A stretch of DNA of 64,000 nt from Kappaphycus alvarezii (Eukaryota > Rhodophyta > Florideophyceae > Gigartinales > Solieriaceae), in the NCBI GenBank assembly GCA_002205965.3, contig NADL03000015.1, forward strand, positions 620,001 to 684,000, given 5' to 3'. The translations under genes and the position numbers were made by a program. Below, in pieces: positions 34,821 to 45,849 of this stretch (position 1 is its first letter; each line of letters starts with the position of its first letter). Below the pieces are notes generated by a model. The model worked only from the letters and a program-made list of their open reading frames with translations. It was not told the DNA's origin and did not search any database.

Positions 34821-35468
34821 CTAACCGACGCAGGAGCCTGTAGGTAACGTATCGACCTGCTGTTTCCGATGGACGAGTAATCTTGACGACCTGCCATGTG
34901 AGAGCCCGTAGTACCTTGCAATAGGGTCTGACTTTTGGATACGCGGCAACTGACTTTCCTTCAACTTGTAGCGTCGTAGCAAAGCGCGTTTGGCCTCGTC
35001 GGGCAGGACTTCGTGGCGAGGAACAAGAACATGTTTGGTAATATTGACAATGAGTTCATTCTCCAAGAATACTTCCATCTTACACATTTCGCCGGCGCTC
35101 AACTTTTCCACAGCGCTCTTGGCATACGGGGTGAGACCTGTTTGCAAAATAATGATAGCGCTACGAACACCGTCCTTCTCCATACGTTCTGCCTTGTCTG
35201 AGATAGGCTTGACTCCGAGGAGTTTGTTGCGTTGTTCATCTGGGAAAAAGACATAGATCTGGTCGTTGCGTTGTCTCGTTTCTGACGAAGAAGGGTTAAT
35301 GATTCCCTGTTGTAATTGTTGGTTGCAAACTCGCTTTTAAAAACTTCGGGTGGTTGCCTCAAGTCCTCCTCCTCATCCAGCACGGCGTACCCTCTATCCC
35401 TTAGCAGCTCCAGACTGTGCGTCGTACGCGGAAGAGGCGGAAATTTCCTGATCTGTTGCGGCCTCCAT
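34821..35468 (-). CDS. RPB5: RNA polymerase subunit RPB5 (ABC27, shared by Pol I, II, III)
   Basis: About 215 residues, the usual length. RPB5 forms part of the lower jaw of all three nuclear RNA polymerases. The N-terminal eukaryote-specific domain is seen in pieces: MEAATDQE at the ATG, FRLFRVRRTV, then LRDRGYAVLDEEEDL. The conserved C-terminal domain is clear: RSAIIILQTGLTPYAK, ELIVNITKHVLVPRHEVL, RYKLKESQLPRIQKSDPIAR, YYGLSHG, then SETAGRYVTYRL in another frame. At least four frame changes are needed. The stop is uncertain: one frame ends at 34821, while the frame carrying TYRL stays open past 34800. The ATG at 35468 directly follows a G-poor leader on the minus strand. Confidence 0.9.
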
Positions 35469-35610
35469 GTCAAGGGTCGCACGGGACAGGGGGAAGACTA
35501 GTGTCTGAGGGTTGAGCGCTTTTGAGGGAAGGCCAGGGGCGGTGTGAGGATTTTGTTGTGAAGTGGGATGGCAAATAAATGTCGATGTTCGTGTCGTGAC
35601 GAGCTCAAAG
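35469..35610 (-). promoter_or_regulatory. C-rich, G-poor leader of RPB5
   Basis: On the minus strand the bases just before the RPB5 ATG are C-rich with few G, like the other leaders. GTAC-type palindromes follow further upstream. Confidence 0.5.
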
Positions 35611-35689
35611 ACGACTCTACCTGATTGGAGTGCGCTGAATCGTATAGATATCTGCTTCTGGCTCGCGCTGCGGATACGGTTAGAGGCAG

Positions 35690-35945
35690 TACTACTGTAG
35701 ACCGCTATAAGATTTTGAATAAAGTTGGGTCGAGTATTCTACGATGGCACAGTACAGTACGCTCACACTAAATAAAGAATAGTGTGGTAGTTAGCGAAAC
35801 GACCTCGAATGAGGCTTTGTTTTGACTCAGCGGCGGCATTCAAGTCAGTCTTGATCTACTCCAAGGGATCAAATTTTCTTCTTTAGCTTTTCACACGGAA
35901 CGCAATCAGTAGTGCAAATGTACTACTGTACGTTAGAGGACAATG
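35690..35945. repeat. GTAC motif copies between RPB5 and the LINE
   Basis: Scattered copies: AGTACTACTGTA near 35690, CACAGTACAGTACG near 35750 and TGTACTACTGTACG near 35919. Sparser than the other clusters; no gene in this interval. Confidence 0.55.
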
Positions 35946-38089
35946 TTCATTACAGTGTTGTTCTTTCTTTCTTTCCCCACTTTTCATGCCTCCCTCCACC
36001 CACCAAACCCCCCCTCCCCAGCCCGCCAAAAGCCTCCAGCAACCGGCACCCCTTCTTCTCATGCCCCTCGTGCCGCTGCCCCCGCAGCCTCCCGGCTGCT
36101 CCCCCTGTCGCCTCCCTTCCCCTTCTTTGTCCGCTGTTGTAATCCCACTCCCGCGACACCCGTTCTACCTCTCGAATCTTTTGACCTTCCACGTGACTTT
36201 CCTCCTATTGGCCCACATTCTATGACACTCCCAGATGCACACAAGATCATTGGCCAGCCGGCCATGGCATACCCCGCCACCCTCGCTCGCGGCAAGATCT
36301 TTGCCAGCCACTTCACCACCGAACCTCGTCGCGTTGACCTGCGGACTGGGAACCGGAGCTGCCTCCGCCCCCCCCGCTCTCATCCACATCCCCCTTTCGC
36401 CCTCGCCCACTATGACCTTTAAGTCGCACGCTGATACCCAAGGCGTCCTCCTGGACGCTGCCCAAGCCGCCAGCACCTTATTCCCTCCGCACGTCATCGT
36501 CCCCTTGGTCGGGATGTCCACCTACATATATTTCGCGGCCTACGCTGCGGAAAATGTGAAGACCATCCTGACCCAAATACGCGGTCTTCTACCGGAACTC
36601 AAGGTCTCCACCATGCCTCTACCAAGAGCCGTCCAGGCTCTGGGAGCTTTTGCTGCGGGTGGAGCAAAAACTCGACTCCGGCGAGAAGCCTTTCGCCTGA
36701 AGAAGGCAGAGCACCGCTCGTGGGTCCCTGCTTAAGTGCTACAAGCCTTCGCCACTGCCCTGCTCAATCACGTGCGGGACATTGAGAAGGTCCGCGCTGA
36801 GCCACAAGGCCGGCCTACCGCGCCCGCTCCGGCTACGGACAAAGCCCCTCCCGTGCCCTCGCCCGTCGGTGCCCTGGCACCCCGCGGTGACACCCCGCAC
36901 GCAAAAGACAAGACCACTCTGGGGTAACCCCCAAGGGAGGCAAGCGTGCTGGCCCGCGCCACCCCACGACCCCCCACCCGAGGTCATGACGGACGGCCCA
37001 CCCTCTCCCACGCGCTCTGGTCAATCCCCGGGCTCCCCACCGGCGGTGACCAAGCGCCGCTGCCAGACTCACCTTCACTACGCTGACTGACAAAAGGACT
37101 ACCACGACACCTTAATGATGCGATCTCCGTCCAAGGCCCGGTGACGACGGCTGACCTCGGGCTGCTGCCTGATGCGCTCATGTTGCCTCCGGTCCCGGCT
37201 GCCACTCCGCGTCCACCGACACAGGCTATGGCCAGTCCTCAGCCTGCTGAGCACCGTCCATTGGCCTCAAGAGTGGACCGCTCTGACTAGGCCCTCAGTC
37301 ATGGACTCCTACCCCAACATGCCCGTCATTGAATCGCAGCCATCCCCGTCGTGTGGAGCGTTCCCCTTGCCCACTCCCCTGGAAATCCTCTCAACACCCT
37401 ACCGCGACACGGATATCTTCCAAGATATCCCCGCTCCCTGCCTCACCCAATTTATCCTGCTGTTTATCAAGTTTGTGAAAGCTGCGGCGAATGCCCGTGG
37501 TGAAGACACCACTCAGCGAGCATTCCTACACCTCCACATGTTTGCCCATGGCTGTCCACGTCGCTGTCTTCGGGGAGAGCGCGGATGGCGGGACCTACAC
37601 AGCCAACGCATCGCCCTCCGAGAACGCCTCCGTCGTGCGCACACGGGCTCACAATGGGAAGCACTCTGGGCCGAAGCTCTCCCAGCTAATCAAGCTCGGC
37701 TTGAATTGTGGGAAGGAAACACGCTGTATGCCCCAACAGTCCCCCGGACATCGGGCGCGCCCGTCGTGCAGAGGCCCTTTGCGCTGATGCGCGATATGGT
37801 AAGGCCATGCGCGCCCTCCACAATGGCCCGCTCGCCGACGTCAACGACCCGGCGACGATTCAGCGGCTCCGGGATCTGCACCCGTCCCCGCCGCGCCCTG
37901 TCTCGCCGCTCCCGGAAGGACGACTCCCGCCGCCCCCGTGCATCACTGAGGCTGCTGTGGAACACGCGGTCCGCGGCGTCCCGCGGGACACCACCGCCGG
38001 ACCCGAACGAACGCCGTCCCGCTGGTTCCACCTCCTGGTTAAGACTCGCGTCAGTCCTGAAGCCGGCGTGACCGGTCTGCGTGTCCTGA

Positions 38090-38815
38090 CACAGCTCGTT
38101 TCCCGGCTCGCACGGGGGAACTCCCGGACGCTGTGCTTCCCCTCGTGGCAGCGGCGACGCTCCTCCCGCTTCAGCCGACTCCCGACAAGGTCCGCCCGAT
38201 CGCCATCGGGTCTGTGCTTCGCAGGATAGTGACGAAGGCACTGCTCCCGCCGCAATAGCCGATTCACACTCGGTTATGTCGCCGCATCAGACGGCCAACG
38301 GTGTTAAAGCCGGGTTGGACTCTATTGTCCACGACACCCGCACGACACTACGCCGCTTCTCCGCCACCCCGAACGTCGCCACGGTCCTCATAGACGCCAA
38401 CAACGCCTTTAACCGTGTTGATCGGCAGTCTATGCTGGACCACCTACCAATGCTCGCCCCCTCGCTAGCCCGCTTCGCAAACATGATCTACGGCCGAATG
38501 CAACCGCCATTGCTTGTCCCGAACCGGGATCGCACCGTCATACCAAGTGCCCAGGGCACCCAACAAGGTGACCCGGCGAGCATGTTGTTGTTCTCGCTAA
38601 CGATCCAACCCCTCATCCGTCGGGTTGCTGAGATCCCCAACATTGCTCTCTGCCAATGGTACGCCGATGACGGCACGATCGTCGGGAACCTTGGCGCCAT
38701 CCGTCAGGCGCTCAGGCTCCTTGCCCGAGATGGTCCCACGGTTGGCTTCCATGTCAACCACGAAAGACACGCATATATTGGCCTCACGTCATGCCGCCGG
38801 ATCGAGCAGCCCTCT
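38090..38815 (+). CDS. LINE copy A reverse transcriptase domain
   Basis: The longest clean stretch starts at 38276. Text includes VRPIAIGSVLRRIVTKALL (in the frame just before), TVLIDANNAFNRVDR (motif A), QGTQQGDPASMLLFSLTI (motif B) and WYADDGT with the catalytic Asp pair at 38666-38671 (motif C). The YADD box and GD-P spacing are typical of LINE reverse transcriptases. It copies the element RNA at the target nick. The frame ends at a TAG at 38816 and continues in another frame. Confidence 0.9.
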
Positions 38816-39474
38816 TAGCGGAATTCCCTCTCGCAGAATGCTCGCGGGACGGCTTTCCGCTTCTAGGGGCCCCCATTGGGAACAAAACGTTCACGGAGAG
38901 TTTTCTCCGGTCCAAGATTGCTCAGTGCCCGCCGTACCCTGGACCGCCTCCTGCTGGTCCGCGACGCCCGCGCCCGGTTCCACATGCACCGGATCTGTGC
39001 CTCTGCATGCCTCCTATCGCATGCATTCAAGCTCTCAGATCCGCGCTTAGCAGTCCGCCGCAGAAGAATTTGATGATCTACAACGGTCATCATATGAAAA
39101 GTTACACGGCATAGCTCTCACGGACCGAGCCTGGGACCAAGTCTGCCTCCCCATGCACCTCGGAGGTCAGGGCTTCGAAAGCATCGCCTCGTGCCTCCAC
39201 GGCGCTGCCGCCGCCAGCATCATTGATGCTGCGCCCGCACGGCAGCGAACTTCCGCATACGCCACGCCGCGTGCTTGTGCACTAGCTTCTGGCCGCTACC
39301 GCGGCGACCGGTCCTTCCTCCTCCGTCAGGCTGGGCCTTCTCTCCGCCGTTTCGCCCTCTCCATCCCCGGATAGTCGACCTTTCCACCCTTGACCCTCCA
39401 ACTCTAGCTGCTTCACCCACCAACACTCTAACCCTTCTCAAACGGGTGCAGCAAGAGGCGCGGGCAAGAGTACA

Positions 39475-40359
39475 TTGGCACGACGACTCCTGGGCGAATG
39501 CCCCAAACCCGACCGCCATAGCGACGCCGACATTCGACATCGCATCCGTGGCTTAGCGTTCCGCCGCAGCCAGGCTGCAGCGTTTCTCTTCGCTCACCTC
39601 ACGGCAGCTACGAAGGTCACACCACACACTGGCAGACCATGCTCCGCCGTCACCTCGGACTGCCAGTGTATGATGACTCCATGGCCCTCAACTGCCACCA
39701 CTGTGACCACCCCTTGGACACCCTCGGGGATCACGCCGCCGACCTGCTGCCCTGGTTTCGGCCGTCGTCACCGCCATAACTCGCTCTGTAATGCGATTGC
39801 GACACACGTTACCCGCGCCGCGGGTCTGGATACTCGGCACGAGGTTCCGTTCCTCGTCCCGGGCACTGAGCTCCGGCCCGCCGATATCCTTGTACAACCG
39901 CCCCAACCCCGGAAGGCACAACGTTGCGCCCCATTGCCTGTGACATCACTGTCGTCTCACCGTTTAAGGCCGCAGTTCGCACCAAGGCGACCCAGGTTGC
40001 CGGAGGCGCTGCTGAACTGGCGGCCCGCGACAAGGTTACAACCTGGAACGCAACATCGCCCGACGCCCCCCGCTCCCTCAACTGGCCCATCTTCTGCGCC
40101 TTACACGCCGAACTTCACGTTTCGACCTCTGGCGTTTGATTCCCTAGGTGCCCCTTCCCCTGGAACTATTGCATTTATCGAGGAGTTAGTTCCGCGGATC
40201 GCGTCCAAGTGTCACTCGACAGTTGGCGTTATCCGCCGCCGTATCTACCAGCGACTGAGTTGCACCCTCTGGTCATCCATCGCTGAAGCTATCTTGTCGC
40301 GAGCCCAGATGCGCATGGACGACGAAGTACATCCGGATCGATCTAAACCGTATCGTTAG
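39475..40359 (+). CDS. LINE copy A endonuclease and C-terminal tail
   Basis: Contains the zinc-binding segment CHHCDHPLDTLGDHAAD, then RHEVPFLVPGTELRPADILV (first acidic motif at 39874-39894). ACDITVVSPF follows at 39936-39962, read in the next frame. The pair RPADI ... ACDITV matches the PD-(D/E)XK restriction-like endonuclease of R2-type elements, which nicks the target. The last part, TFRPLAFDSLGAPS, then RRRIYQRLSCTLW, then EAILSRA, is the conserved tail also seen in the fragments at 9 kb, 22 kb and 41.6 kb. Confidence 0.82.
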   Translation: MARRLLGECPKPDRHSDADIRHRIRGLAFRRSQAAAFLFAHLTAATKVTPHTGRPCSAVTSDCQCMMTPWPSTATTVTTPWTPSGITPPTCCPGFGRRHRHNSLCNAIATHVTRAAGLDTRHEVPFLVPGTELRPADILVQPPQPRKAQRCAPLPVTSLSSHRLRPQFAPRRPRLPEALLNWRPATRLQPGTQHRPTPPAPSTGPSSAPYTPNFTFRPLAFDSLGAPSPGTIAFIEELVPRIASKCHSTVGVIRRRIYQRLSCTLWSSIAEAILSRAQMRMDDEVHPDRSKPYR

Positions 40360-41108
40360 GACGTTCGCAGTCCCCAGTAGATACAGAACGCATTAAACTT
40401 CTTTCTTGTGTTTGGTAGCAGCTTACAGTACGAAGCATCCGACGGCAATTGTGGGGTTTTGCTCGAGAAGAATTCTGCTAAAGTACCTGTAATTCATCAG
40501 AGATACCGTACTGTACAGTACAGCACATGTACAGTAGGTACGGTAGGTATATTTTTTTTTATCACTAGACCCTCTATCATATATGAGGGATACTCCGAAT
40601 GAGCCAATATATTCCTGGCAATGAGGGTTGCCCGTGAAATACTGTTGGTCATTTCGCAATGACCCATAAAAAGACAAAAGAAAAAGTAGTACAGTATGAT
40701 AATAATATAGTACAGTGACTAAAAGGGAAACTTACAATCAAATCAACTAGAAATGATGGATAACTCTAATAACAAGCCTGCTCTTTTCGTAAACGACCTA
40801 GGCATTGATAAAAACTCAATCTTCCCACAATGAATTTCACTATACGCATACCAAATACCATCAATCTCAGTAACGCCATTAAGTCCTCTTACAGTAGCAT
40901 CTTTTACCCCTCCCCTACCTTCCCCGACCCTCAACGAAAATGTACGGAGTATCCTGCGCCTGCGGGCGGGGCAACAGGGGCCGGGCGGGCAACAGGGGCC
41001 GGGTGGGGCGAAAGTACTGTAGAGGCATCTGGAGATGAAGCCCCAGCCCACGTCACCAGTGTAAACCCGGCAGCATCAATCGGAGTGGGGGGACACGTCG
41101 GCGCTTAG
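40360..41108. other. Spacer between two LINEs
   Basis: No gene. Holds GTAC palindromes at 40505-40545 and 40688-40718 and a short minisatellite at 40964-41011, two and a half units of about 18 bases (CGGGCGGGCAACAGGGGC). Confidence 0.6.
40505..40545. repeat. GTAC palindrome cluster 5
   Basis: GTACTGTACAGTACAGCACATGTACAG-like run split here into overlapping palindromes, about 150 bases after the LINE copy A stop codon. Confidence 0.7.
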
Positions 41109-41504
41109 TCAAGGCGACCGGGGACGGGGCGGGAGGGGGGGGATGACAAGTGGCAAAGGAGGCGTCTTGACAAAGAGTATTGTAAACCACCGATTCCATT
41201 TCGCGGAGAGCGTGAGCGAAGGCAGGGGCGGGGTACCACTGGGAGGAGGAGGATTCCAGGCGAGCGATTTTGGAGCGAAGGCCAGGGAAATCGGAGAAAA
41301 GTTGGGGGGCGGAAGGTCTGCAGGGAGGTCGAGGATTGCCGAGAAATCCATGGTAGGAGGATCGAAGTCGTCAGAGGTCTTTGCCAAGGCGCGAAAGGCA
41401 GAGTAGGCTGGCTCTAAGGAGAGTAGGTCACGTTCGGCGGCGCATACAAGGAACGTTCGGAGAAGAAGAGCGCAGGATGGAGCAAGAGCCAGGGAAACCG
41501 CCAT
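41109..41504 (-). CDS. Unidentified 131-residue Pro/Leu-rich ORF
   Basis: Begins with a true ATG and is open for 131 codons. The first 40 residues are Ala/Leu/Cys-rich (MAVSLALAPSCALLLRTFLV) and the rest Pro-rich with a repeated PPLP pattern. A GTACAGTAT motif lies a few bases upstream. It follows the end of the minus-strand LINE by 45 bases on the same strand. Composition alone could keep such a C-rich frame open, so it may not be a gene. No family recognised. Confidence 0.3.
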   Translation of the reverse strand: MAVSLALAPSCALLLRTFLVCAAERDLLSLEPAYSAFRALAKTSDDFDPPTMDFSAILDLPADLPPPNFSPISLAFAPKSLAWNPPPPSGTPPLPSLTLSAKWNRWFTILFVKTPPLPLVIPPLPPRPRSP

Positions 41505-41548
41505 TAGATATCGTACAGTATGTGCAACACTGTGAAGTTGCTACAAAA

Positions 41549-43159
41549 TTAATTTTGAATAGGGTGACTAAATTCTGTGTGTTGCGGGGCACGACATGTA
41601 ACTGACGCCGCGCTTGTGGACCAAATAGCGTAGCTTAGTTTCTGGTATAAGCGGGTCTTCATCCACCCCGTAGAGCATCCGCTGCGCGATGCGACAGCTG
41701 CCGCGTATTTCTCTATGACCTTTGATGACGTCTCAGAAGGTGATCCTAACGAGTCAAAAGCCAGCGGCACAAAATCCCATCCTAATCTTGATCTTCCAGG
41801 CAGGACGTCGCCAGAAATGGCAGCCACTTTCTTGGCTAGGTCCCTCCTCTTTCGCTTGTCTGCTGCATTGGCAACGGCTCGCGCTTTTCGTGCTCCCATT
41901 GACATATAGCACTCCTGGAATGGCGAGTATACGGTGATGTCGTAGGCCACTGGAAGAGGGGCGGGTTCAATGCGTCGGATCGCGGGTGCACCAGAATATC
42001 TGCGAGTCGCGCATTCAGTCCGGGGATTAGGTATTTGACCTCATATTGGACGCCAACTACTGCTGCTTTAAACAGCTCTCTCCAAGTACTCTCACAACTG
42101 CTGTGTGCCGGTTGGTCCACCCGAGACCTTGTTACAAAGGTCTACTGCATGGTCCCCTAAGAGATCCATGGGCCTATGGCACTCAGCGCACTGCAGCGGT
42201 GCGGTGTCGTCAAAAACACGAACTCCTAGGTGACGGCGTAGCATCACTATCCACATCTCGTTGGACGTTCGGTTGACTACAGCGGGGTGTGCGGTCAGGA
42301 AGGCCCCTGCCTGCGTTTCCAAGTATGCATGACGTCGAATTCTTCGCCGAATACCTGCTTCTGAATGCGATATGGGGTTTGGCAACCTCTTCCATTCGTC
42401 GTCCTTCCAGAAGAACTTTGCTGCAGACTCGCATCAGGCTCGACAGAGAATGTTGTATGTACTATCGGGCTTGGCTGCGAGGCTTGCCGCTGTCAAAGTT
42501 TCCGGAAGACTGCCATCATTAGTGACGGACGCAGGGAGCCGTCGGGCAAACTCCCGGAGGTGTGTATCCGATTCAGCGTATCGGGGTTCAGTCTCACCAC
42601 TGTCCTCAGGGCTCCGCAGCGGCTCGGCGTCAATTATGCTCGCAGCATATGCTGCGAAATTAAGCGTTGCTATAGGCTAAAGCCGTGACCGCCATAGCGG
42701 AGAGGTAAGGATACCTGCTGTTGAACTGCATCAGTCATCGGCACGTTGTTAGAGCTTGCGTAAAATTCGAGTTGATCGTCGTCGAATCTCAGTGCAGTGG
42801 CAGTGGTCACACTCGGCGGAGTTAGCTTCACCACATTTTGAAGCTTGCAAGCGGATGCACATACTCGGTGAAGGTGGAACCGAATTCGAACGTCTCCGAT
42901 ACCGTCAATCAGCGACAATTTGCGCTTGCAGCTTCTGATTTTCTCATTCAGAAAATCTTCCTTCCATAAACTAAGACGACCCAATTGGGGCCCCAAGAAG
43001 GTCGATGTCCTCGGTAGAAAAGTTCTCAACTGGGAAGCGGTGGAATAGTGGCGGTGTGCTGTTACCGAGTCTGTGCGGCCAGAACAGATGGGGTTTTGCG
43101 TGATTCAGGTATAAGCTATAGTCAATAACTGCAGTACGTGAAAAATTCCTGAAAAGCAT
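41549..43159 (-). mobile_element. LINE copy B2, C-terminal half
   Basis: Minus-strand text starts in the post-RT region (LNHAKPHLFWPH, then LLGAPIGSS near 42975). It continues with RFHLHRVCASACKL, LRYGGHGFSL, the zinc-binding QCAECHRPMDLLGDHAVDLC near 42130-42190, then PGLNARLADILVHP. VAYDITVYSPF follows in another frame, then PLAFDSLGSPSE and the tail TRLYQKLSYAIWSTS. It lines up segment by segment with LINE copy A at the protein level. The RT is absent, so the copy begins after it. Several frames are used. Confidence 0.85.
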
Positions 43160-43740
43160 TTTATGATTATTTCTTAAAATGGGGAATTTTGGGGTTATTG
43201 TAATGTATGAAAGATGGGGTCGGTTGCTTGCGCGGCGTGTCTATCACGATGAGACCTTGGAAGCTCTAGGAGACAGCATTTTGAATGAATGGAACAAAAT
43301 AAGTCGCAATATGTGTTATAAGCTCGCTCAAAGCATGCGAAACCGGTACGCGGCAATTTTAGAGAACCAGGGGAAGAAAATAGACTACAGAGTACTAAAA
43401 TCCTTCCTTTGCTCATGTTCTTTGGTATAAATTCTGTTTAATGAAGGATGATCACATACGAATTTTCCCTTCCCTGGTAGCCTTTTTCATAAATTTAATC
43501 GATAAAATCAGTGTTATGCGAAACCCTTTTGATCCTTTAAATAACCATGCAAAAGAACGCGATTAGCAGATTTTTAGATAAAATTGCAAAGTATTTCTCA
43601 AGGGGTCTGGTTCTTACTTAAATGGGGGGAAATGTGGGGTGATTTAATATTTGAAAGATATTGTCGGTTGTGGCCCGGAATATCCTACAGGGTGCGCAGT
43701 GATACCCTGACATTACTTAAATGGGCTAGTCCGACCCGAT
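43160..43740. other. AT-rich spacer between LINE halves, with a GGGG-TTTAAT repeat
   Basis: No coding similarity. Two direct copies of a short repeat lie at about 43165-43240 and 43617-43700 (core TGGGG, then TTAAT, then TGAAAGAT, then GTCGGTTG). The same repeat occurs near 46.1-46.65 kb. Confidence 0.55.
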
Positions 43741-45849
43741 GGGTGCGCGGAGCACTGTTGTCCCGGCGTCATAGTTCTGGCGAAGGTCACATGGGAGGGA
43801 CTGCTGAACAGGTGGGGGGGGGCCGTTGGCCACCAGACGGCACCCTTATCCATGCGAAGTGTAAACCCAAACTGCGCGCCTCGCGGACGAGAGGAACTTT
43901 AGTGCCGTTCGAATGGCTTCGTCGGTGCCCACTACGTACCCATCGTCCAAGTACCACAGCTGAAGGAGCACAGAAGGCCTGCCTGTGGTGTCGCTCACAT
44001 TTTCCAGGCGGGTTTTCACTTCCCGCGTCACTTTTTGCAGCAGAAGGGAGAATAAAAGTGGACCCAGAGGATCCCTTGCTGCACGCCTACCACGCTCTGG
44101 AGCATATCATCCCCACATCACAGATGACCCGGGGTTTACCGCGTACGTGTAATTGACCCAAAGTAAGAGCCCCGGGAACCTCTGCTCGACCTTCTTCAAA
44201 AACGCGCCGCGGCTGACCAGGTTGAAGGCGTTTTGAAGGTCAACGGTTAACAGTGCATACTCTGCCGATTCGCCATGCTCCTCATAAAGTCGCCGTACAG
44301 CGTGGACAACTGCCTCAGATCCTCCTGGCGTTGCTACTCCCAACTGTAGTGGCTGAAAGTATTGGGAAGCCTTTTCGGAAATGCGAGTCAGCAAACATCT
44401 GCCCACCAAGCGACGTAAGGTCTCGCCCACCGCGAACGTTCTGATTCCTCCGTCCGGTTTCAGAAGTGCCGTAAGCGGCACACCTGCGATCCATGCCGAT
44501 ATAGCAGCAGGAGCCTTCCCGTTGGCTAGCAAGTTGACCACACTAGTCAGAGCAGCTAGCAAGCTTCGTCCACCATTGACAACTGGTGGGACCTGTAAAA
44601 GCTCAGCGAGGTGGTTTGTGCGGAGTCCGGATCCCCCTGCGGCGCGATCCCCTTGCGGCGCTACCCATTGGAAAGCTCCGAACGCAACGGAGAACAAGTT
44701 CTGGAGTGAAGTGGGGGCAAGCCGGCAACGAGTCAGGGGAAGCGGGTTGGTACTACTCCGTAGTCGGAGAGGGCTGTGGGTGTTTCTCCCGAAGAATGGT
44801 AACCACCTCTGCGGAGGGGCATGCGATCCCCGAAGATCCTAGCGCACGCGCTGCCTTGCCGTAAGCGCCCCCTTTGCAAGCCTCAGGGCGCGCCGTTTGT
44901 TGATCCCGCGTGTTCCTCTTCAATTGCCTTGTGCAACAGGCGAGACGTTGCCAAGGCGTTTGCCCTTCTCATCAAAGTTTCGTACTGTCCATCACGCCTC
45001 AGTTGAATGCGTTCAGCAAAAATACGGGAACTTGATGCTGTGCCCGGAACGAGGGTTGGGAGGGTTGAGGGCTTGGGATTGGCGAATATCGCGGACGGGA
45101 ATAGGAACAACTTAGTGAATGCCTCCGCAGCTTGAGGAGAACCATGTGATGCGTCCGCGCATTCTCCAAGGACAAGAGCTAGCTCCCTTGAAATCCGCTG
45201 GCGCTCACGTCGCGGTATGTGTTGCGCTAGCGGGACGTGAGTAATGCAGATTGCGCGCAAGTGGGGAAGCAGCTGTCTCCTCGAGCCATTCAATGAGGGA
45301 GCGGTGGTGGGGAAAGGCGGAGGAGGAGTGGCATCCGGGATGGGCTGTGGTTCGGGTGGATTGGTTCAGGCCGAGGCTGCCCCAGGGGGTGTCACCTCGT
45401 TCGGTACACGAGATGCAGATGGTGCTCGAGGAGTGGAGCGAAGCTGCGTGGGTAAGAGCGGAGTGTACCGAGGAGGGGTTGAGACCCTGTCGCCGCACTC
45501 CGGGCATGGCCGATATTTGTAGGAATGGATTTTGAAGCTTACGCCCAACCGTTGGGCTCATGTATCGCTTATGGGCATAACAGTACCAGTACCCATAAGA
45601 AAATAAGCAGGCCTGCAGGCTTGGAACCTGCGTGCGCTTTGGGTGGTTACTGGTGGAGCTCTTGCCGGGTTTGTGCAATTGGCTGAGATGTGAAACCAAC
45701 CCAGGTACGGTAGTCGCCGTGATGGATGCGCAACCCAAGGGACAGTGGTGAGGGCGGTGTAGGGGGCGCTCGGACGCCGGACGAAGTGATTTGAGGCAAA
45801 GCCATGTCGGGTGTGTTCCTGAATCGAGTGAACTAGGGCATAGGTGCAC
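43741..45849 (-). mobile_element. LINE copy B1, N-terminal half through RT
   Basis: Minus-strand order: a C2H2 finger (C-x3-C-x13-H-x4-H, 45744-45673), a pre-RT region at 45300-44880 (RRERQRISRELALVLGECAD), then reverse transcriptase at 44697-44107. RT text includes GGIRTFAVGETLRRLVGRCL, QLGVATPGGSEAVVHAV and LLTVDLQNAFNLVSR. The catalytic box WYLDDG lies near 43945. The copy ends shortly after an APIGS motif. An N-terminal zinc finger with a central RT matches R2/NeSL-type LINEs. The endonuclease half is missing from this piece. Frames change several times. Confidence 0.85.
44107..44697 (-). CDS. LINE copy B1 reverse transcriptase domain
   Basis: A 196-codon clean frame covering RT motifs 0 to A: LRRLVGRCLL, LGVATPGGSEAVVHAVRRLY and VDLQNAFNLVSR, in which the Asp of VDLQNAFN is the motif A catalytic residue. 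The WYLDDG box follows in the next frame. Confidence 0.88.
   Translation of the reverse strand: MFSVAFGAFQWVAPQGDRAAGGSGLRTNHLAELLQVPPVVNGGRSLLAALTSVVNLLANGKAPAAISAWIAGVPLTALLKPDGGIRTFAVGETLRRLVGRCLLTRISEKASQYFQPLQLGVATPGGSEAVVHAVRRLYEEHGESAEYALLTVDLQNAFNLVSRGAFLKKVEQRFPGLLLWVNYTYAVNPGSSVMWG

Larger units (their letters stand above)
35985..40359 (+). mobile_element. LINE copy A, non-LTR retrotransposon with restriction-like endonuclease
   Basis: One element read through several frames on a C-rich strand. In order: a Pro/Ala/Ser-rich N-terminal region (about 36000-37130), a pre-RT region (RRAEALCADARYGKAMRALH at 37770-37830, then LHP and ITEAAVEHAVRGVP), reverse transcriptase, the post-RT segment FPLLGAPIGNKTF followed by RFHMHRICASAC, a zinc-binding CHHC...GDH motif near 39693-39735, and a PD-(D/E)XK-like endonuclease. 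The C-terminal tail stops at 40359. This arrangement is that of non-LTR elements with a restriction-like endonuclease (the R2/NeSL/CRE side), not the AP-endonuclease type. The 5-prime limit is approximate. Frame changes are numerous, but some may be consensus errors as in the host genes, so its true state is unclear. GTAC palindromes flank both sides. Confidence 0.88.

Noticed and set aside
43160-43740. Single LINE split by an insertion
   Set aside because: Both flanks contain their own version of the same APIGS segment, so they are two copies, not one interrupted copy.
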